Source: Pseudomonas uvaldensis (GTDB lineage Bacteria; Pseudomonadota; Gammaproteobacteria; Pseudomonadales; Pseudomonadaceae). From it: a stretch of DNA of 64,000 bases. The notes beneath the pieces were generated by a model. The model ran no database searches, was not told the origin of the DNA, and saw only the letters and a list, made by a program, of their open reading frames with translations. A program made the position numbers and the translations under genes. The DNA lies in assembly GCF_021271205.1 (NCBI RefSeq), contig NZ_JAIWKS010000008.1, positions 62,001 to 126,000 on the forward strand, written 5' to 3'. Shown one piece after another: positions 26,424-34,598 of this stretch. Every line of letters begins with the position of its first letter. Positions within the stretch are counted from its first letter, which is position 1.

Positions 26424-26460
26424 AAATGCCTCGTATCAATCGATACGGGGCATTTTTTTT
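26424..26460 (+). terminator. Terminator of braB
   Basis: Stem AAATGCCTCGTATC / GATACGGGGCATTT with loop AATC, followed by eight T residues. Confidence 0.93.
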
Positions 26461-26523
26461 GGATGCGGTGTCTTTTTTTGTGAGTTAACGTCGAAGCAGT
26501 GTTCTGAAAGGTTTACGCAGAAC

Positions 26524-26612
26524 CTGTGAGAGCGGGCTTGCTCGCGAATGCGGAGTGTCAGGCACATATTTGTCGCTGACACTCCGCATTCGCGAGCAAG
26601 CCCGCTCCCACA
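26524..26612. repeat. REPIN after braB
   Basis: Forward REP 26524-26548 (one change, GTGAGAGCG) and reverse REP 26589-26612. The loop GTGTCAGGCACATATTTGTC is shared with 24753-24841, and the arms extend the palindrome through GCGGAGTGTCA/TGACACTCCGC. Confidence 0.92.
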
Positions 26613-26659
26613 AGGGTTCACCGCAAGCTGCTCTATGTTCACGTCATACAAGGTATCGA

Positions 26660-27397
26660 ATGTCATTCATCCAAGCCAATCTGACTCATCTTCTCGCCGC
26701 CGTCTGGTTCATCGTCTGCTGGGGCGGTTATACCCGTTATGCCACGTGGAAGGCCCGTGACACGGCTTGCCTGGCCAGTGTGATGCATCTGTATCGGGAA
26801 GACTGGATGCGCCGGATGCTGCTGCGCGAGAACCGTATCGCCGATGCCAGCGTGATTGGCAACCTGGAGCGCAATGCCTCGTTCTTCGCATCCAGCACGC
26901 TGATCATCCTGGCCGGTATTCTGACGGTTCTGGGGGCGTCGGATCGGGCGGTGTCGTTGCTGGCGGACCTGCCGCTGGTGCAGCAGGCTTCCCAAGGGTT
27001 GGCGGAAGTCAAGTTGTTGTGTCTGGCCCTGGTGTTTGTCTATGCGTTCTTCACCTTCAGTTGGTGCATGCGTCAATACAACTTCGCGGCGGTCCTGGTG
27101 GGATCGGCGCCGATGATTGGTGAGCGACATGTGTCGGAGCAGGAGCGCAAGGCCTTTGCGTTGCGAGCGGCGCGGGTTATCTCGATGGCGGCCAACCAGT
27201 TCAACTTTGGCCTGCGTTCTTATTATTTCGGCATGTCCATGTTGGTGTGGTTCGTCAGCCCCTGGTTATTCATGTTGATGAGTGCCGGTGTGGTATTCGT
27301 GCTTTACCGTCGGGAATTTCATTCCGATGTGTTGGAGGTGATGGTCTATACCCCGACTGAAGCGCCACCCGCCGAAGTTGCCAAGGACGTGGCCTGA
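26660..27397 (+). CDS. DUF599 family membrane protein
   Basis: A 245-residue inner-membrane protein of unknown function. Spans lie at about residues 6-22, 72-92, 112-132 and 190-220. Family-like segments are VWFIVCWGGYTRYA near the start, MHLYREDWMRRMLLRENRIA, NASFFASSTLIILAGI and ANQFNFGLRSYYFGM. AAGG lies 8 bp before ATG 26660; the frame continues upstream into the REPIN, which is not coding. It follows braB as in P. aeruginosa. Confidence 0.82.
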   Translation: MSFIQANLTHLLAAVWFIVCWGGYTRYATWKARDTACLASVMHLYREDWMRRMLLRENRIADASVIGNLERNASFFASSTLIILAGILTVLGASDRAVSLLADLPLVQQASQGLAEVKLLCLALVFVYAFFTFSWCMRQYNFAAVLVGSAPMIGERHVSEQERKAFALRAARVISMAANQFNFGLRSYYFGMSMLVWFVSPWLFMLMSAGVVFVLYRREFHSDVLEVMVYTPTEAPPAEVAKDVA

Positions 27398-27425
27398 GCG
27401 ATTGGCCTATGCCGAATCGCAGGCA

Positions 27426-27456
27426 AAAGAAAACCCGCACCAGGCGGGTTTTCTTT
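27426..27456. terminator. Bidirectional terminator between convergent genes
   Basis: Stem AAAGAAAACCCGC / GCGGGTTTTCTTT with loop ACCAG. It is symmetric with A/T runs on both sides and serves the DUF599 gene (+) and the small lipoprotein gene (-). Confidence 0.9.
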
Positions 27457-27472
27457 CGCCGCTAAAACCGGA

Positions 27473-27736
27473 TCAGTTGGTTTTAGGTGCGGTAGCCGGC
27501 GGGGTGGCAGGGGCTTGTTCCTGCGTGGCGGCTTTGTTCGCTTCCGCCTGATCTTTGGCAGCTTCGGCGTTTTCTTTCGCCGCGTCGTTTACTTTACCCT
27601 GTGCTTCGTTCATTTTTTCCTGAGCTTGCTCAGAATGTTGTGCGGCATCTTGAGCTTTGTCTTCGGATTTTTTATCGCAGGCAGCGAGACCGAGGGAGGC
27701 GGCCAACATCAAGGCAACAGCTAAAGTCTTACGCAT
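27473..27736 (-). CDS. Small Ala/Glu-rich lipoprotein
   Basis: An 87-residue lipoprotein. Residues 1-19 form a signal peptide with a good lipobox LAAC (MRKTLAVALMLAASLGLAAC); the mature part starts CDKKSEDKAQDAAQ. The body is a low-complexity helix of Ala, Glu, Gln and Lys (EQAQEKMNEAQGKVNDAAKE), likely a coiled coil, ending in a Pro/Ala/Thr tail. ATG 27736 has AGGAGAAAC upstream. Function unknown. Confidence 0.82.
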   Translation of the reverse strand: MRKTLAVALMLAASLGLAACDKKSEDKAQDAAQHSEQAQEKMNEAQGKVNDAAKENAEAAKDQAEANKAATQEQAPATPPATAPKTN

Positions 27737-27894
27737 GGGGTGTTTCTCCTTATGGAAATAACTACTGGCCTTTTGAGCCATACCCCTTGGGTTAAGTTCC
27801 TCATTTGCTACAGATATATAACTTTGTTCTGGCATGGAACTTTATCGGATCTACCTCGTTAGCGGCTTTGGTCCCTTACAGGCGTTTTTATCGA

Positions 27895-28359
27895 ATGGCT
27901 GAAAACCCCATTTTTGAGCGTGCGACCCGTTTTTTATCCGCGCTTCGGCATTGTCAGGTGCTGGGCCTGAAGTTGCACAGCGTCAGCAATGAAGGGCTGA
28001 CGCTGGTGCTGCCTTTCAGCCCCCGAATTGTCGGCAACCCCCTCACGGGCATCATCCATGGTGGAGCATTGACGTCCTTGATGGATACCGCGTGCGGCAT
28101 GTCGACCCTGTGCGTGCTGCCTGAGTTCGAGGTCTGTCCGACCCTCGACCTGCGTATCGATTACATGCATGCCGCCGCGCCAGACAAGGACGTCTACGGC
28201 TTCGCCCAGTGTTATCGGGTCACGCCGGACGTGATTTTCACGCGGGGTTTTGCCTATCAAGACGACCCCGAACAGCCCATCGCCCATGTGGTGGGTACAT
28301 TCATGCGCTTGGGCCAGCATGCCAGGGGGCTCGGCAGGGCCGGGGCGGGCAAGTCATGA
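27895..28359 (+). CDS. Hotdog-fold thioesterase (PaaI type), first of pair
   Basis: A 154-residue single hotdog domain with GNPLTGIIHGGALTSLMDTA (the IHGGA motif of PaaI-like acyl-CoA thioesterases) and PTLDLRIDYMHAAAPDKDVY. ATG 27895 has no strong Shine-Dalgarno; upstream coding to 27805 is promoter sequence. It overlaps the next thioesterase by 4 bp (ATGA). The acyl substrate is unknown. Confidence 0.87.
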   Translation: MAENPIFERATRFLSALRHCQVLGLKLHSVSNEGLTLVLPFSPRIVGNPLTGIIHGGALTSLMDTACGMSTLCVLPEFEVCPTLDLRIDYMHAAAPDKDVYGFAQCYRVTPDVIFTRGFAYQDDPEQPIAHVVGTFMRLGQHARGLGRAGAGKS

Positions 28360-28817
28360 CTGATCTTATTCGCGAACAATTGCGCCAAGCCTGCGAGCAA
28401 GGCGACTATGGGCTATTGATGGCCTCGATCCCTTATGCACAGTTGATCGGCGCCGAATGCACCCGACAGGGCGATGAGCTGCTGTTTCGCCTGCCGGCCA
28501 GCCCGGAAAACATTGGTAACCCTTTATTGCCTGCGATCCATGGCGGTGTCATTGCCGGTTTCATGGAGCTGTCGGCGGCCATTCATCTGCTGATCGTCAC
28601 CCGCACGCCGGGTGTGCCGAAAATCATCGATTTTTCCCTGGATTACCTGCGCGCCGGGCAGTTTCGCGACACCTATGCCAAGTGCCAGGTCTGGCGCCAG
28701 GGACGACGGGTGGCCAACGTGGCTATCACGGCCTGGCAGGACGACGCGGCTGAGCCCATCGCGACCGCGCGGGCGCATTTCAAGATCCAGGAGCCCGCAA
28801 AGCCGACCCGCCCTTGA
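28356..28817 (+). CDS. Hotdog-fold thioesterase (PaaI type), second of pair
   Basis: A 153-residue hotdog protein with GNPLLPAIHGGVIAGFMELS and IIDFSLDYLRAGQFRDTYAK. It starts inside the stop of the first thioesterase, so the two are co-translated and may form a heteromer (inference). The two sequences are clearly diverged, so this is an old duplication. Its stop codon lies inside the -35 element of the htpG heat-shock promoter. Confidence 0.87.
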   Translation: MTDLIREQLRQACEQGDYGLLMASIPYAQLIGAECTRQGDELLFRLPASPENIGNPLLPAIHGGVIAGFMELSAAIHLLIVTRTPGVPKIIDFSLDYLRAGQFRDTYAKCQVWRQGRRVANVAITAWQDDAAEPIATARAHFKIQEPAKPTRP

Positions 28818-28840
28818 AATTATCGGGGGCGCCCCCACCT
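28813..28840 (+). promoter_or_regulatory. Sigma32 heat-shock promoter of htpG
   Basis: -35 CTTGAA at 28813-28818 and -10 CCCCACCT at 28833-28840, spacer 14 bp, matching the CTTGAA/CCCCATNT consensus except for one base. The -35 box contains the stop codon of the preceding gene. Transcription would start near 28848, about 55 nt before the htpG ATG. Confidence 0.8.
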
Positions 28841-28903
28841 TGAGGTCATCCCGCCGCCGACTCAGCGAGGCGGACACCACCATCCACTTGGAGTTTGATG
28901 ACA

Positions 28904-30808
28904 ATGAGCGTGGAAACTCAAAAGGAAACCCTGGGCTTCCAGACCGAGGTAAAGCAACTGCTGCACCTGATGATTCACTCGCTGTATTCGAACAAGGAAA
29001 TTTTCCTTCGCGAGCTGATCTCGAACGCCTCCGACGCTGTCGACAAATTACGTTTCGAAGCCCTGTCCAAGCCAGAATTGCTGGAAGGCGGCGCTGAGCT
29101 GAAAATCCGCGTGAGCTTCGACAAGGACGCGAAAACCATCACCCTGGAAGACAACGGCATCGGCATGAGCCGCGAAGAGGTGATCACTCACCTGGGCACG
29201 ATCGCCAAATCCGGCACTGCCGACTTCATGAAGAACCTGACGGGTGACCAGAAAAAAGACTCCCACCTGATCGGTCAATTCGGCGTCGGCTTCTATTCCG
29301 CGTTCATCGTGGCCGATCATGTCGAAGTCTTCAGCCGCCGCGCCGGTCTCGCCGCGAGCGAAGGCGTGCACTGGTCGTCCAAGGGCGAAGGCGAGTTCGA
29401 GGTTGCCACCCTCGACAAGGCCGATCGTGGTACCCGCATCGTGCTGCACCTCAAGTCCGGCGAAGACGAGTTCGCCGATGGCTGGCGCTTGCGCAACATC
29501 ATCAAGAAATACTCCGACCACATCGCGCTGCCGATCGAGTTGCCGAAGCAGGTCACCGCTGCCGAGGGCGAAGAAAAGCCTGAAGTGGAATGGGAAACCG
29601 TCAACCGCGCCAGTGCCCTGTGGACTCGCCCACGCACCGAGGTGAAGGATGAGGAATACCAGGAGTTCTACAAGCACATCGCCCACGATTACGAGAACCC
29701 GCTGAGCTGGAGCCACAACAAGGTCGAAGGCAAGCTGGAATACAACTCGTTGCTGTACGTGCCGGCCCGCGCACCGTTCGATCTGTACCAGCGCGAAGCA
29801 CCTCGCGGCCTGAAGCTGTACGTGCAACGTGTATTCGTGATGGACCAGGCAGAATCGTTCCTGCCGCTCTACCTGCGCTTCATCAAGGGCGTGGTGGACT
29901 CCAACGACCTGTCCCTGAACGTCTCGCGGGAAATCCTGCAGAAAGACCCGATCATCGACTCCATGAAGTCGGCGCTGACCAAGCGTGTGCTGGATATGCT
30001 GGAGAAGCTGGCGAAGAACGAGCCCGAACAGTACAAGAGCTTCTGGAAGAACTTCGGTCAGGTAATGAAGGAAGGTCCGGCCGAGGACTTCGCCAACAAG
30101 GAAAAAATTGCCGGCCTGCTGCGTTTTGCCTCGACCCAGGGCGACGATGGCGAACAGATCGTCGGCCTGGCCGATTACCTGGCCCGCGCCAAGGAAGGCC
30201 AGGACAAGATTTACTACCTCACCGGCGAGACCTATGCCCAGGTCAAGAACAGCCCGCACCTGGAGGTCTTCCGCAAGAAAGGCATCGAAGTGTTGCTGCT
30301 GACCGACCGCATCGACGAGTGGCTGATGAGCTACCTCAACGAGTTCGATGGCAAGAGCTTCGTCGACGTGGCCCGTGGCGACCTGGACCTTGGCAACCTG
30401 GATTCGGAAGAAGACAAGAAAGCCGCCGAAGAGATCGCCAAGAGCAAGGAAGGCCTGGTCGAGCGGATCAAGACGGCCTTGGGCGATGCAGTCAGCGAAG
30501 TGCGCGTATCCCACCGCCTGACCGACTCTCCGGCGATCCTGGCTATCGGTGAACAGGACCTCGGCCTGCAGATGCGTCAGATTCTCGAAGCCAGCGGCCA
30601 GAAAGTCCCGGACTCCAAGCCGATCTTCGAATTCAACCCGGCTCACCCGCTGCTGGAGAAGCTGGACAACGAACAGAGCGAAGAGCGTTTTGGCGATCTG
30701 TCGCACATCCTGTTCGACCAGGCGGCCCTGGCTGCTGGCGACAGCTTGAAGGATCCGGCGGCTTATGTTCGCCGTCTGAACAAGCTGTTGGTGGAACTGT
30801 CAGCTTAA
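28904..30808 (+). CDS. htpG: Chaperone HtpG (Hsp90)
   Basis: ATP-dependent cytoplasmic chaperone, 634 residues as in P. aeruginosa. N-terminal GHKL ATPase: ELISNASDAVDKLR, LEDNGIGMSREEV, GQFGVGFYSAFIVAD. The middle domain has SLNVSREILQKDPII, and the C-terminal dimerisation domain ends LLVELSA. Of three possible starts (TTG 28895, ATG 28898, ATG 28904) the last has the best spacing from GGAG. Expression is probably heat-induced through the promoter at 28813-28840. Confidence 0.97.
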   Translation: MSVETQKETLGFQTEVKQLLHLMIHSLYSNKEIFLRELISNASDAVDKLRFEALSKPELLEGGAELKIRVSFDKDAKTITLEDNGIGMSREEVITHLGTIAKSGTADFMKNLTGDQKKDSHLIGQFGVGFYSAFIVADHVEVFSRRAGLAASEGVHWSSKGEGEFEVATLDKADRGTRIVLHLKSGEDEFADGWRLRNIIKKYSDHIALPIELPKQVTAAEGEEKPEVEWETVNRASALWTRPRTEVKDEEYQEFYKHIAHDYENPLSWSHNKVEGKLEYNSLLYVPARAPFDLYQREAPRGLKLYVQRVFVMDQAESFLPLYLRFIKGVVDSNDLSLNVSREILQKDPIIDSMKSALTKRVLDMLEKLAKNEPEQYKSFWKNFGQVMKEGPAEDFANKEKIAGLLRFASTQGDDGEQIVGLADYLARAKEGQDKIYYLTGETYAQVKNSPHLEVFRKKGIEVLLLTDRIDEWLMSYLNEFDGKSFVDVARGDLDLGNLDSEEDKKAAEEIAKSKEGLVERIKTALGDAVSEVRVSHRLTDSPAILAIGEQDLGLQMRQILEASGQKVPDSKPIFEFNPAHPLLEKLDNEQSEERFGDLSHILFDQAALAAGDSLKDPAAYVRRLNKLLVELSA

Positions 30809-30819
30809 TCAAGTGCAGG

Positions 30820-30845
30820 AAAAACCCGCTTCGGCGGGTTTTTTC
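30820..30845 (+). terminator. Terminator of htpG
   Basis: Stem AAAAACCCGC/GCGGGTTTTT with tetraloop TTCG and a T tail, 11 bp after the htpG stop. Confidence 0.94.
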
Positions 30846-30877
30846 ATTTCAGGTGTTCGATTGAAAGGGAGTCTGTC

Positions 30878-31606
30878 ATGAGTCAGATCACGGTTCGCTC
30901 ACTGGTCTATCAGATCGAAGGTCAACGTTATGAAAGCCGTCTGGCCTTCGACATCAACCAGCAGGGGCCGCGTCCGGGCCTGTTGATGGCACCGAACTGG
31001 ATGGGTGTAGGGGCGGGGGCCGAGGAGATCGCCAAGTCGGTGGCCGCCAACGGGTACGTGGTATTGATTGCCGATCTGTATGGGCAGACGGTACGGCCGA
31101 CCAACGCCGATGAAGCGGGGGCGGCAATGATGCCGCTCAAGAATGATCGGGCCATGCTGCGCAAGCGCATGCAGGCCGCGCTCGAACAATTGCAAAGCCA
31201 GGACGAGGCGCCGGTCGATGCGTCGAAGCTCGCCACGTTCGGCTTCTGCTTCGGCGGTTGCTGTGCTCTGGAGCTGGCCCGTACAGGCGCGCCGCTAAAG
31301 GCTGCCATTTCGTTTCATGGCACCCTGGATACGCCGGATCCTGCGGATGCGCGCAACATCCAGGGCTCGGTGCTGGTGATGCATGGTGCGTCCGATCCTT
31401 TGGTGCCCAAGGAACAACTGCCGGTGTTCGAAGACGAAATGAATGCCGCCGGGGTGGATTGGCAATTGCTCAGCTACGGCGGGGCGGTGCATTCGTTCAC
31501 CGATCCACAAGCCAATGTGCCGGGCAAGATGATGTACAACGCCAAGGTCGCCAACAGGGCGTTCAGGTCGATGCATAACTTGCTGGATGAGGTGTTCAAG
31601 GACTGA
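30878..31606 (+). CDS. Dienelactone hydrolase family protein
   Basis: A 242-residue cytoplasmic alpha/beta hydrolase with a cysteine nucleophile in FGFCFGGCCALELA. It also has the acid region VMHGASDPLVPKEQ and a late His in GGAVHSFTDPQAN. The N-terminus PGLLMAPNWMGVGAGAEEIA is family-like. Not linked to aromatic degradation genes, so the physiological ester is unknown. AAAGGGAG lies before ATG 30878. Confidence 0.9.
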   Translation: MSQITVRSLVYQIEGQRYESRLAFDINQQGPRPGLLMAPNWMGVGAGAEEIAKSVAANGYVVLIADLYGQTVRPTNADEAGAAMMPLKNDRAMLRKRMQAALEQLQSQDEAPVDASKLATFGFCFGGCCALELARTGAPLKAAISFHGTLDTPDPADARNIQGSVLVMHGASDPLVPKEQLPVFEDEMNAAGVDWQLLSYGGAVHSFTDPQANVPGKMMYNAKVANRAFRSMHNLLDEVFKD

Positions 31607-31627
31607 GTCGTCCGGGGGATGCCAGAT

Positions 31628-31681
31628 TAGCCAAGGCATACACCTGTGGAGGAGTAGCCAAGGCATACATCTGTGGGAGCA
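31628..31681 (+). repeat. 27-bp direct repeat running into a REP
   Basis: TAGCCAAGGCATACAC and on at 31628-31654 is repeated at 31655-31681 with few changes. The second copy merges into the REP head CTGTGGGAGC. Probably a local tandem duplication at the REP edge. Confidence 0.65.
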
Positions 31682-31763
31682 AAGCTTGCTCGCGATGAGG
31701 GCAGGGCAGTCAACGATATGCTGACCGGTCGGGCGCTATCGCGAGCAAGCTTTGCTCCCACAG
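31671..31763. repeat. REPIN of the GAGCAAAGCTTGCTCGCG variant
   Basis: Forward REP 31671-31696 and reverse REP 31739-31763, with head AAAGCTTGCTCGCGA. It sits between convergent genes. Confidence 0.88.
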
Positions 31764-31774
31764 GCTTTGCAGAA

Positions 31775-32635
31775 TCAGGGCAACTCGATCCGCTCGCTTT
31801 CCCCCGGCACGGTCGGCCAATCGCCGGCCGCCCAGCGTCGACGGGCTTCGTCGATCCGGGCCGGGTCGCTGGAGACAAAATTCCAGTTCATCCGCCGCGG
31901 CCCGTCCAACGGCGCGCCTCCGAACAGCACGGCATGGCAATCGCTCTCGGCACACAATGTCATTTCCTTCCCGGCCGGCAGTATCAACAGCGAATGGGGT
32001 TCCACCGGCTCTCCCTCCAGTTTCGCTTCACCACTCAACACATACAGTGCCCGTTCTTCATGCTCGGTGGGAATCAGCAGAGTCGTCGCGGTCTGCAGGT
32101 TCAATTCGGCATACAGCGTAGGAGACAACACCGGTACCGGCGATTCCAGGCAGAAGCCTGACCCGGCGATCATGCGGATACGGATCCCCAAAGTGTCGCT
32201 GACCGGCAAGGTGCGGGCCGGATGATGGCTGTAGTGCCCCGGTCCTTCTTCATGGGATTTGGGCGAGGCCAGCCAGACTTGCAAGCCGTGCATGACGAAA
32301 TCACTGCTCAACAGTGCCTCGGGTGTGCGTTCCACATGGGCAATGGCGCTGCCTGCGGTCATCCAACTGACGTCTCCGGCCTGTACCACCTGATCGGAAC
32401 CGAGGCTGTCCTTGTGCTGGAGTGTGCCTTCGAACAGGTAGGTAAGGGTGGACAGCCCGATGTGGGGGTGTTGGCGGATATTCATGCCTTTACCGGCCGG
32501 GTAGGTGGTTTGCAGCATGTGGTCGAAAAACACGAAAGGTCCCACGCTGCGGCACTTGGCGGACGGCAGAGGGCGGAGAATCGGCTGGCCTTCGACATCT
32601 TCTGCACGGGGGCGAACGGTCAGGGGCGTGGTCAT
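31775..32635 (-). CDS. Pirin family protein
   Basis: A 286-residue bicupin. The N-terminal cupin has the pirin signature FVFFDHMLQTTYPAGKGM, RQHPHIGLSTLTYLFEGTL and HVERTPEAL, with the metal-binding His and Glu residues. The C-terminal cupin contains EHEERALYVLSGEAKLEG. Bacterial pirins include quercetinases and proteins acting on pyruvate dehydrogenase; which applies here is unknown. ATG 32635 is 97 bp from the divergent amidohydrolase start. Confidence 0.9.
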   Translation of the reverse strand: MTTPLTVRPRAEDVEGQPILRPLPSAKCRSVGPFVFFDHMLQTTYPAGKGMNIRQHPHIGLSTLTYLFEGTLQHKDSLGSDQVVQAGDVSWMTAGSAIAHVERTPEALLSSDFVMHGLQVWLASPKSHEEGPGHYSHHPARTLPVSDTLGIRIRMIAGSGFCLESPVPVLSPTLYAELNLQTATTLLIPTEHEERALYVLSGEAKLEGEPVEPHSLLILPAGKEMTLCAESDCHAVLFGGAPLDGPRRMNWNFVSSDPARIDEARRRWAAGDWPTVPGESERIELP

Positions 32636-32732
32636 GGTGTCTTCCAGATTGAGCAACGGAGGCGGTGAGCATAACCCGGTGCCGCCGGTGATGGCACAAG
32701 CGACTTGAACCCGGGCGGGAAGCGTGGGGTCT

Positions 32733-33773
32733 ATGCTGCTCATGGCCTGTGGAGATTACCCGTTGATCCGTCTGATCATTGCCTGGCTGCTGGTGGTTTT
32801 CAGCGTTGCTGCCATGGCCCGCGAATATGTCTACAGCGATGCGCACCTCCATTATGTCGATTTCTTCCAGGAAACTGCCGGGATGCCTGAGCTGCTCAAG
32901 GCGATGGCTGACAATCGCATCGAGCACGTCATGATTTCCGGCATTCCGGTGGCTAAGAAATGGCATGAAGACGAGCCCAAGCGGCCACGGTATTACGCCG
33001 GTGATGATGCGGATGCCTATTGGTACAGCGCCACCGATGTGATCGTCGCGGCGGCGGTGAACAAGCTGACGCCTGAACAACGCAAGCACTTCCATCCTTT
33101 CCTGTCGGGCTTCAACCCCAACGACAAGAACTCCGCCGCCCACATTCAGCGCATGCTCGATCTGTATCCCGGGTTGTGGCAGGGCATCGGAGAGGTATTC
33201 ACTCGGCATGATGATCTGACCGCGCTGACGTCGGGCGATACCCCGAGGGCCAACAACGAGGCGATGACCCGTATCTACCACTTGGCGGCGGAGAACGACC
33301 TGCCGGTGATGTTGCATTCCAACATCACCTCCAAGCGAGAGAAAAATCCACTTTATTTGCCGGAAGTCGAAGAGCCGTTGCGTAACCATCCCCACACGCG
33401 GTTCATCTGGGCTCATGCCGGCACCAGCATGGAGATCCATCGGCACCAGACCCGGCTGGATTTCCTGTTGCCAACACTGAGTCGGATGCTGGAGGCTTAC
33501 CCGAACTTGTACATTGACCTGTCCTGGAGCCTGCTTACGCCGTATTTGCTGGATGAGGCGGGCAAGCCCCGGCAGGAGTGGGTCGAGTTGGTGGAGCGCT
33601 TCCCGGAGCGCTTCATGGTGGGGTCGGATGTGGTCGGTCGCTTCAAGAAACTTGGCCACGAGCTGCACGGCTTCGATCCGTTTTTGGATGCCCTGCCGGA
33701 AGAGGTGGCCAAGAAGGTGGCGCGCGATAATTTCCTGGCGGTGTTGTGTGGGAGCAAGGCTTGCCCACGATGA
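32733..33773 (+). CDS. Amidohydrolase-type metal-dependent hydrolase, exported
   Basis: A 346-residue TIM-barrel hydrolase of the amidohydrolase 2 (PF04909-like) group. An N-terminal hydrophobic signal (residues 10-30, LIRLIIAWLLVVFSVAAMA) precedes the metal motif YSDAHLHYVD (HxH form). Later ligands are likely in LPVMLHSN, FIWAHAGTSMEIHRH and MVGSDVVGRF. The last eight or so codons (CGSKACPR) are read from a REP element at 33746-33770, which also supplies the stop. ATG 33733-type internal starts lack support; ATG 32733 keeps the full signal peptide, and ATG 32742 is an alternative. Confidence 0.82.
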   Translation: MLLMACGDYPLIRLIIAWLLVVFSVAAMAREYVYSDAHLHYVDFFQETAGMPELLKAMADNRIEHVMISGIPVAKKWHEDEPKRPRYYAGDDADAYWYSATDVIVAAAVNKLTPEQRKHFHPFLSGFNPNDKNSAAHIQRMLDLYPGLWQGIGEVFTRHDDLTALTSGDTPRANNEAMTRIYHLAAENDLPVMLHSNITSKREKNPLYLPEVEEPLRNHPHTRFIWAHAGTSMEIHRHQTRLDFLLPTLSRMLEAYPNLYIDLSWSLLTPYLLDEAGKPRQEWVELVERFPERFMVGSDVVGRFKKLGHELHGFDPFLDALPEEVAKKVARDNFLAVLCGSKACPR

Positions 33774-33821
33774 ACAGGTAGCGGGCTTGAACTGCATCGC
33801 GAGCAAGCTTTGCTCCCGCAG
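33746..33821. repeat. REPIN overlapping the 3' end of the amidohydrolase gene
   Basis: Forward REP 33746-33770 (GAGCAAGGCTTGCCCACGA) and reverse REP 33797-33821, with a short 26-bp spacer. The forward copy overlaps coding sequence and provides the stop codon. Confidence 0.85.
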
Positions 33822-33895
33822 GCAAACGCCGCTTTGTCATCAGTCTGTCACGCCCGCGTCATACCCTCGCGCTCATCTCAATCAAGGAGCGCACC

Positions 33896-34360
33896 ATGCA
33901 ATTCAGCCGTTCAAGCGCACTGTTGGCGCTGTTGTTGACCTGTGGCCTGGCTCAGGCCGAAGTCCGTGTCGAAGGCCCGGTGGAATATGGCGTTTTTGAA
34001 GGGACGCAAGCCGAGCTGCAATCGGGAGAGCGGGTGTTGCGGCGCAGCAACGAACCCATTCGCCAGACCGAAAGCGTACCGGCGAAGCTGGGCACCAAGT
34101 TCGGCATGCGCTATCAGTTGGTTGGCAAGGTGGCCGATGACCAGCCGTTGACTCTGCTGTATTTCACCCCGGGCATTCGTACCGCCGATGGGGTGCTCCA
34201 TGACAAATTCGAAGTCACCCAGAAACTGGTGCCCGGTGCGCCTCAGGATGTGATGGCTTATGAATTCACCGAGAGCCATGAGGTGGTGCCGGGCGAATGG
34301 CGATTCATGGTGTTCCAGGGGGATCGGTTGCTGACGCAGCAGCGCTTTGTTGTGCGCTGA
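33896..34360 (+). CDS. DUF3859 domain protein, exported
   Basis: A 154-residue protein with a signal peptide (residues 1-21, ending CGLAQA) and one beta-rich DUF3859 domain (VEYGVFEGTQAELQSGE, GTKFGMRYQLVG, DKFEVTQKLVPGAP, MVFQGDRLLTQQRF). Predicted periplasmic; function unknown. CAAGGAG lies 7 bp upstream of ATG 33896. Confidence 0.85.
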   Translation: MQFSRSSALLALLLTCGLAQAEVRVEGPVEYGVFEGTQAELQSGERVLRRSNEPIRQTESVPAKLGTKFGMRYQLVGKVADDQPLTLLYFTPGIRTADGVLHDKFEVTQKLVPGAPQDVMAYEFTESHEVVPGEWRFMVFQGDRLLTQQRFVVR

Positions 34361-34385
34361 TTCCCCATCCAACGTCGATTACAGC

Positions 34386-34473
34386 GTGGGAGCGGGCTTG
34401 CCCGCGAAGACGGAGTGTCAGTCAGCATATTTGTAGCGGATGCACCGCTTTCGCGAGCAAGCCCGCTCCCACA
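34386..34473. repeat. REPIN between the DUF3859 gene and fabB
   Basis: Forward REP 34386-34408 (GCTTGCCCGCGAA variant) and reverse REP 34450-34473. The loop GGAGTGTCAGTCAGCATATT resembles those at 24753 and 26524. Confidence 0.9.
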
Positions 34474-34548
34474 GGGAATCAGTGGTGAACATCCATGCTG
34501 TGAATACACCCCTTCCCACAGGGGGGGCGGTGCATTCAACAGGCATAA

Positions 34549-34578
34549 AAAAACGCCCCGAACCAGTCGGGGCGTTTT
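34549..34578 (-). terminator. Terminator of fabAB
   Basis: Stem AAAAACGCCCCG / CGGGGCGTTTTT with a 6-nt loop. It lies 21 bp past the fabB stop on the minus strand, followed there by T residues. Confidence 0.93.
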
Positions 34579-34598
34579 TAATGACGAAGCAGCGGGGC

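Noticed and set aside
29048..30706. 552-codon minus-strand frame opposite htpG
   Set aside because: Shadow of a strongly conserved chaperone gene on the other strand.
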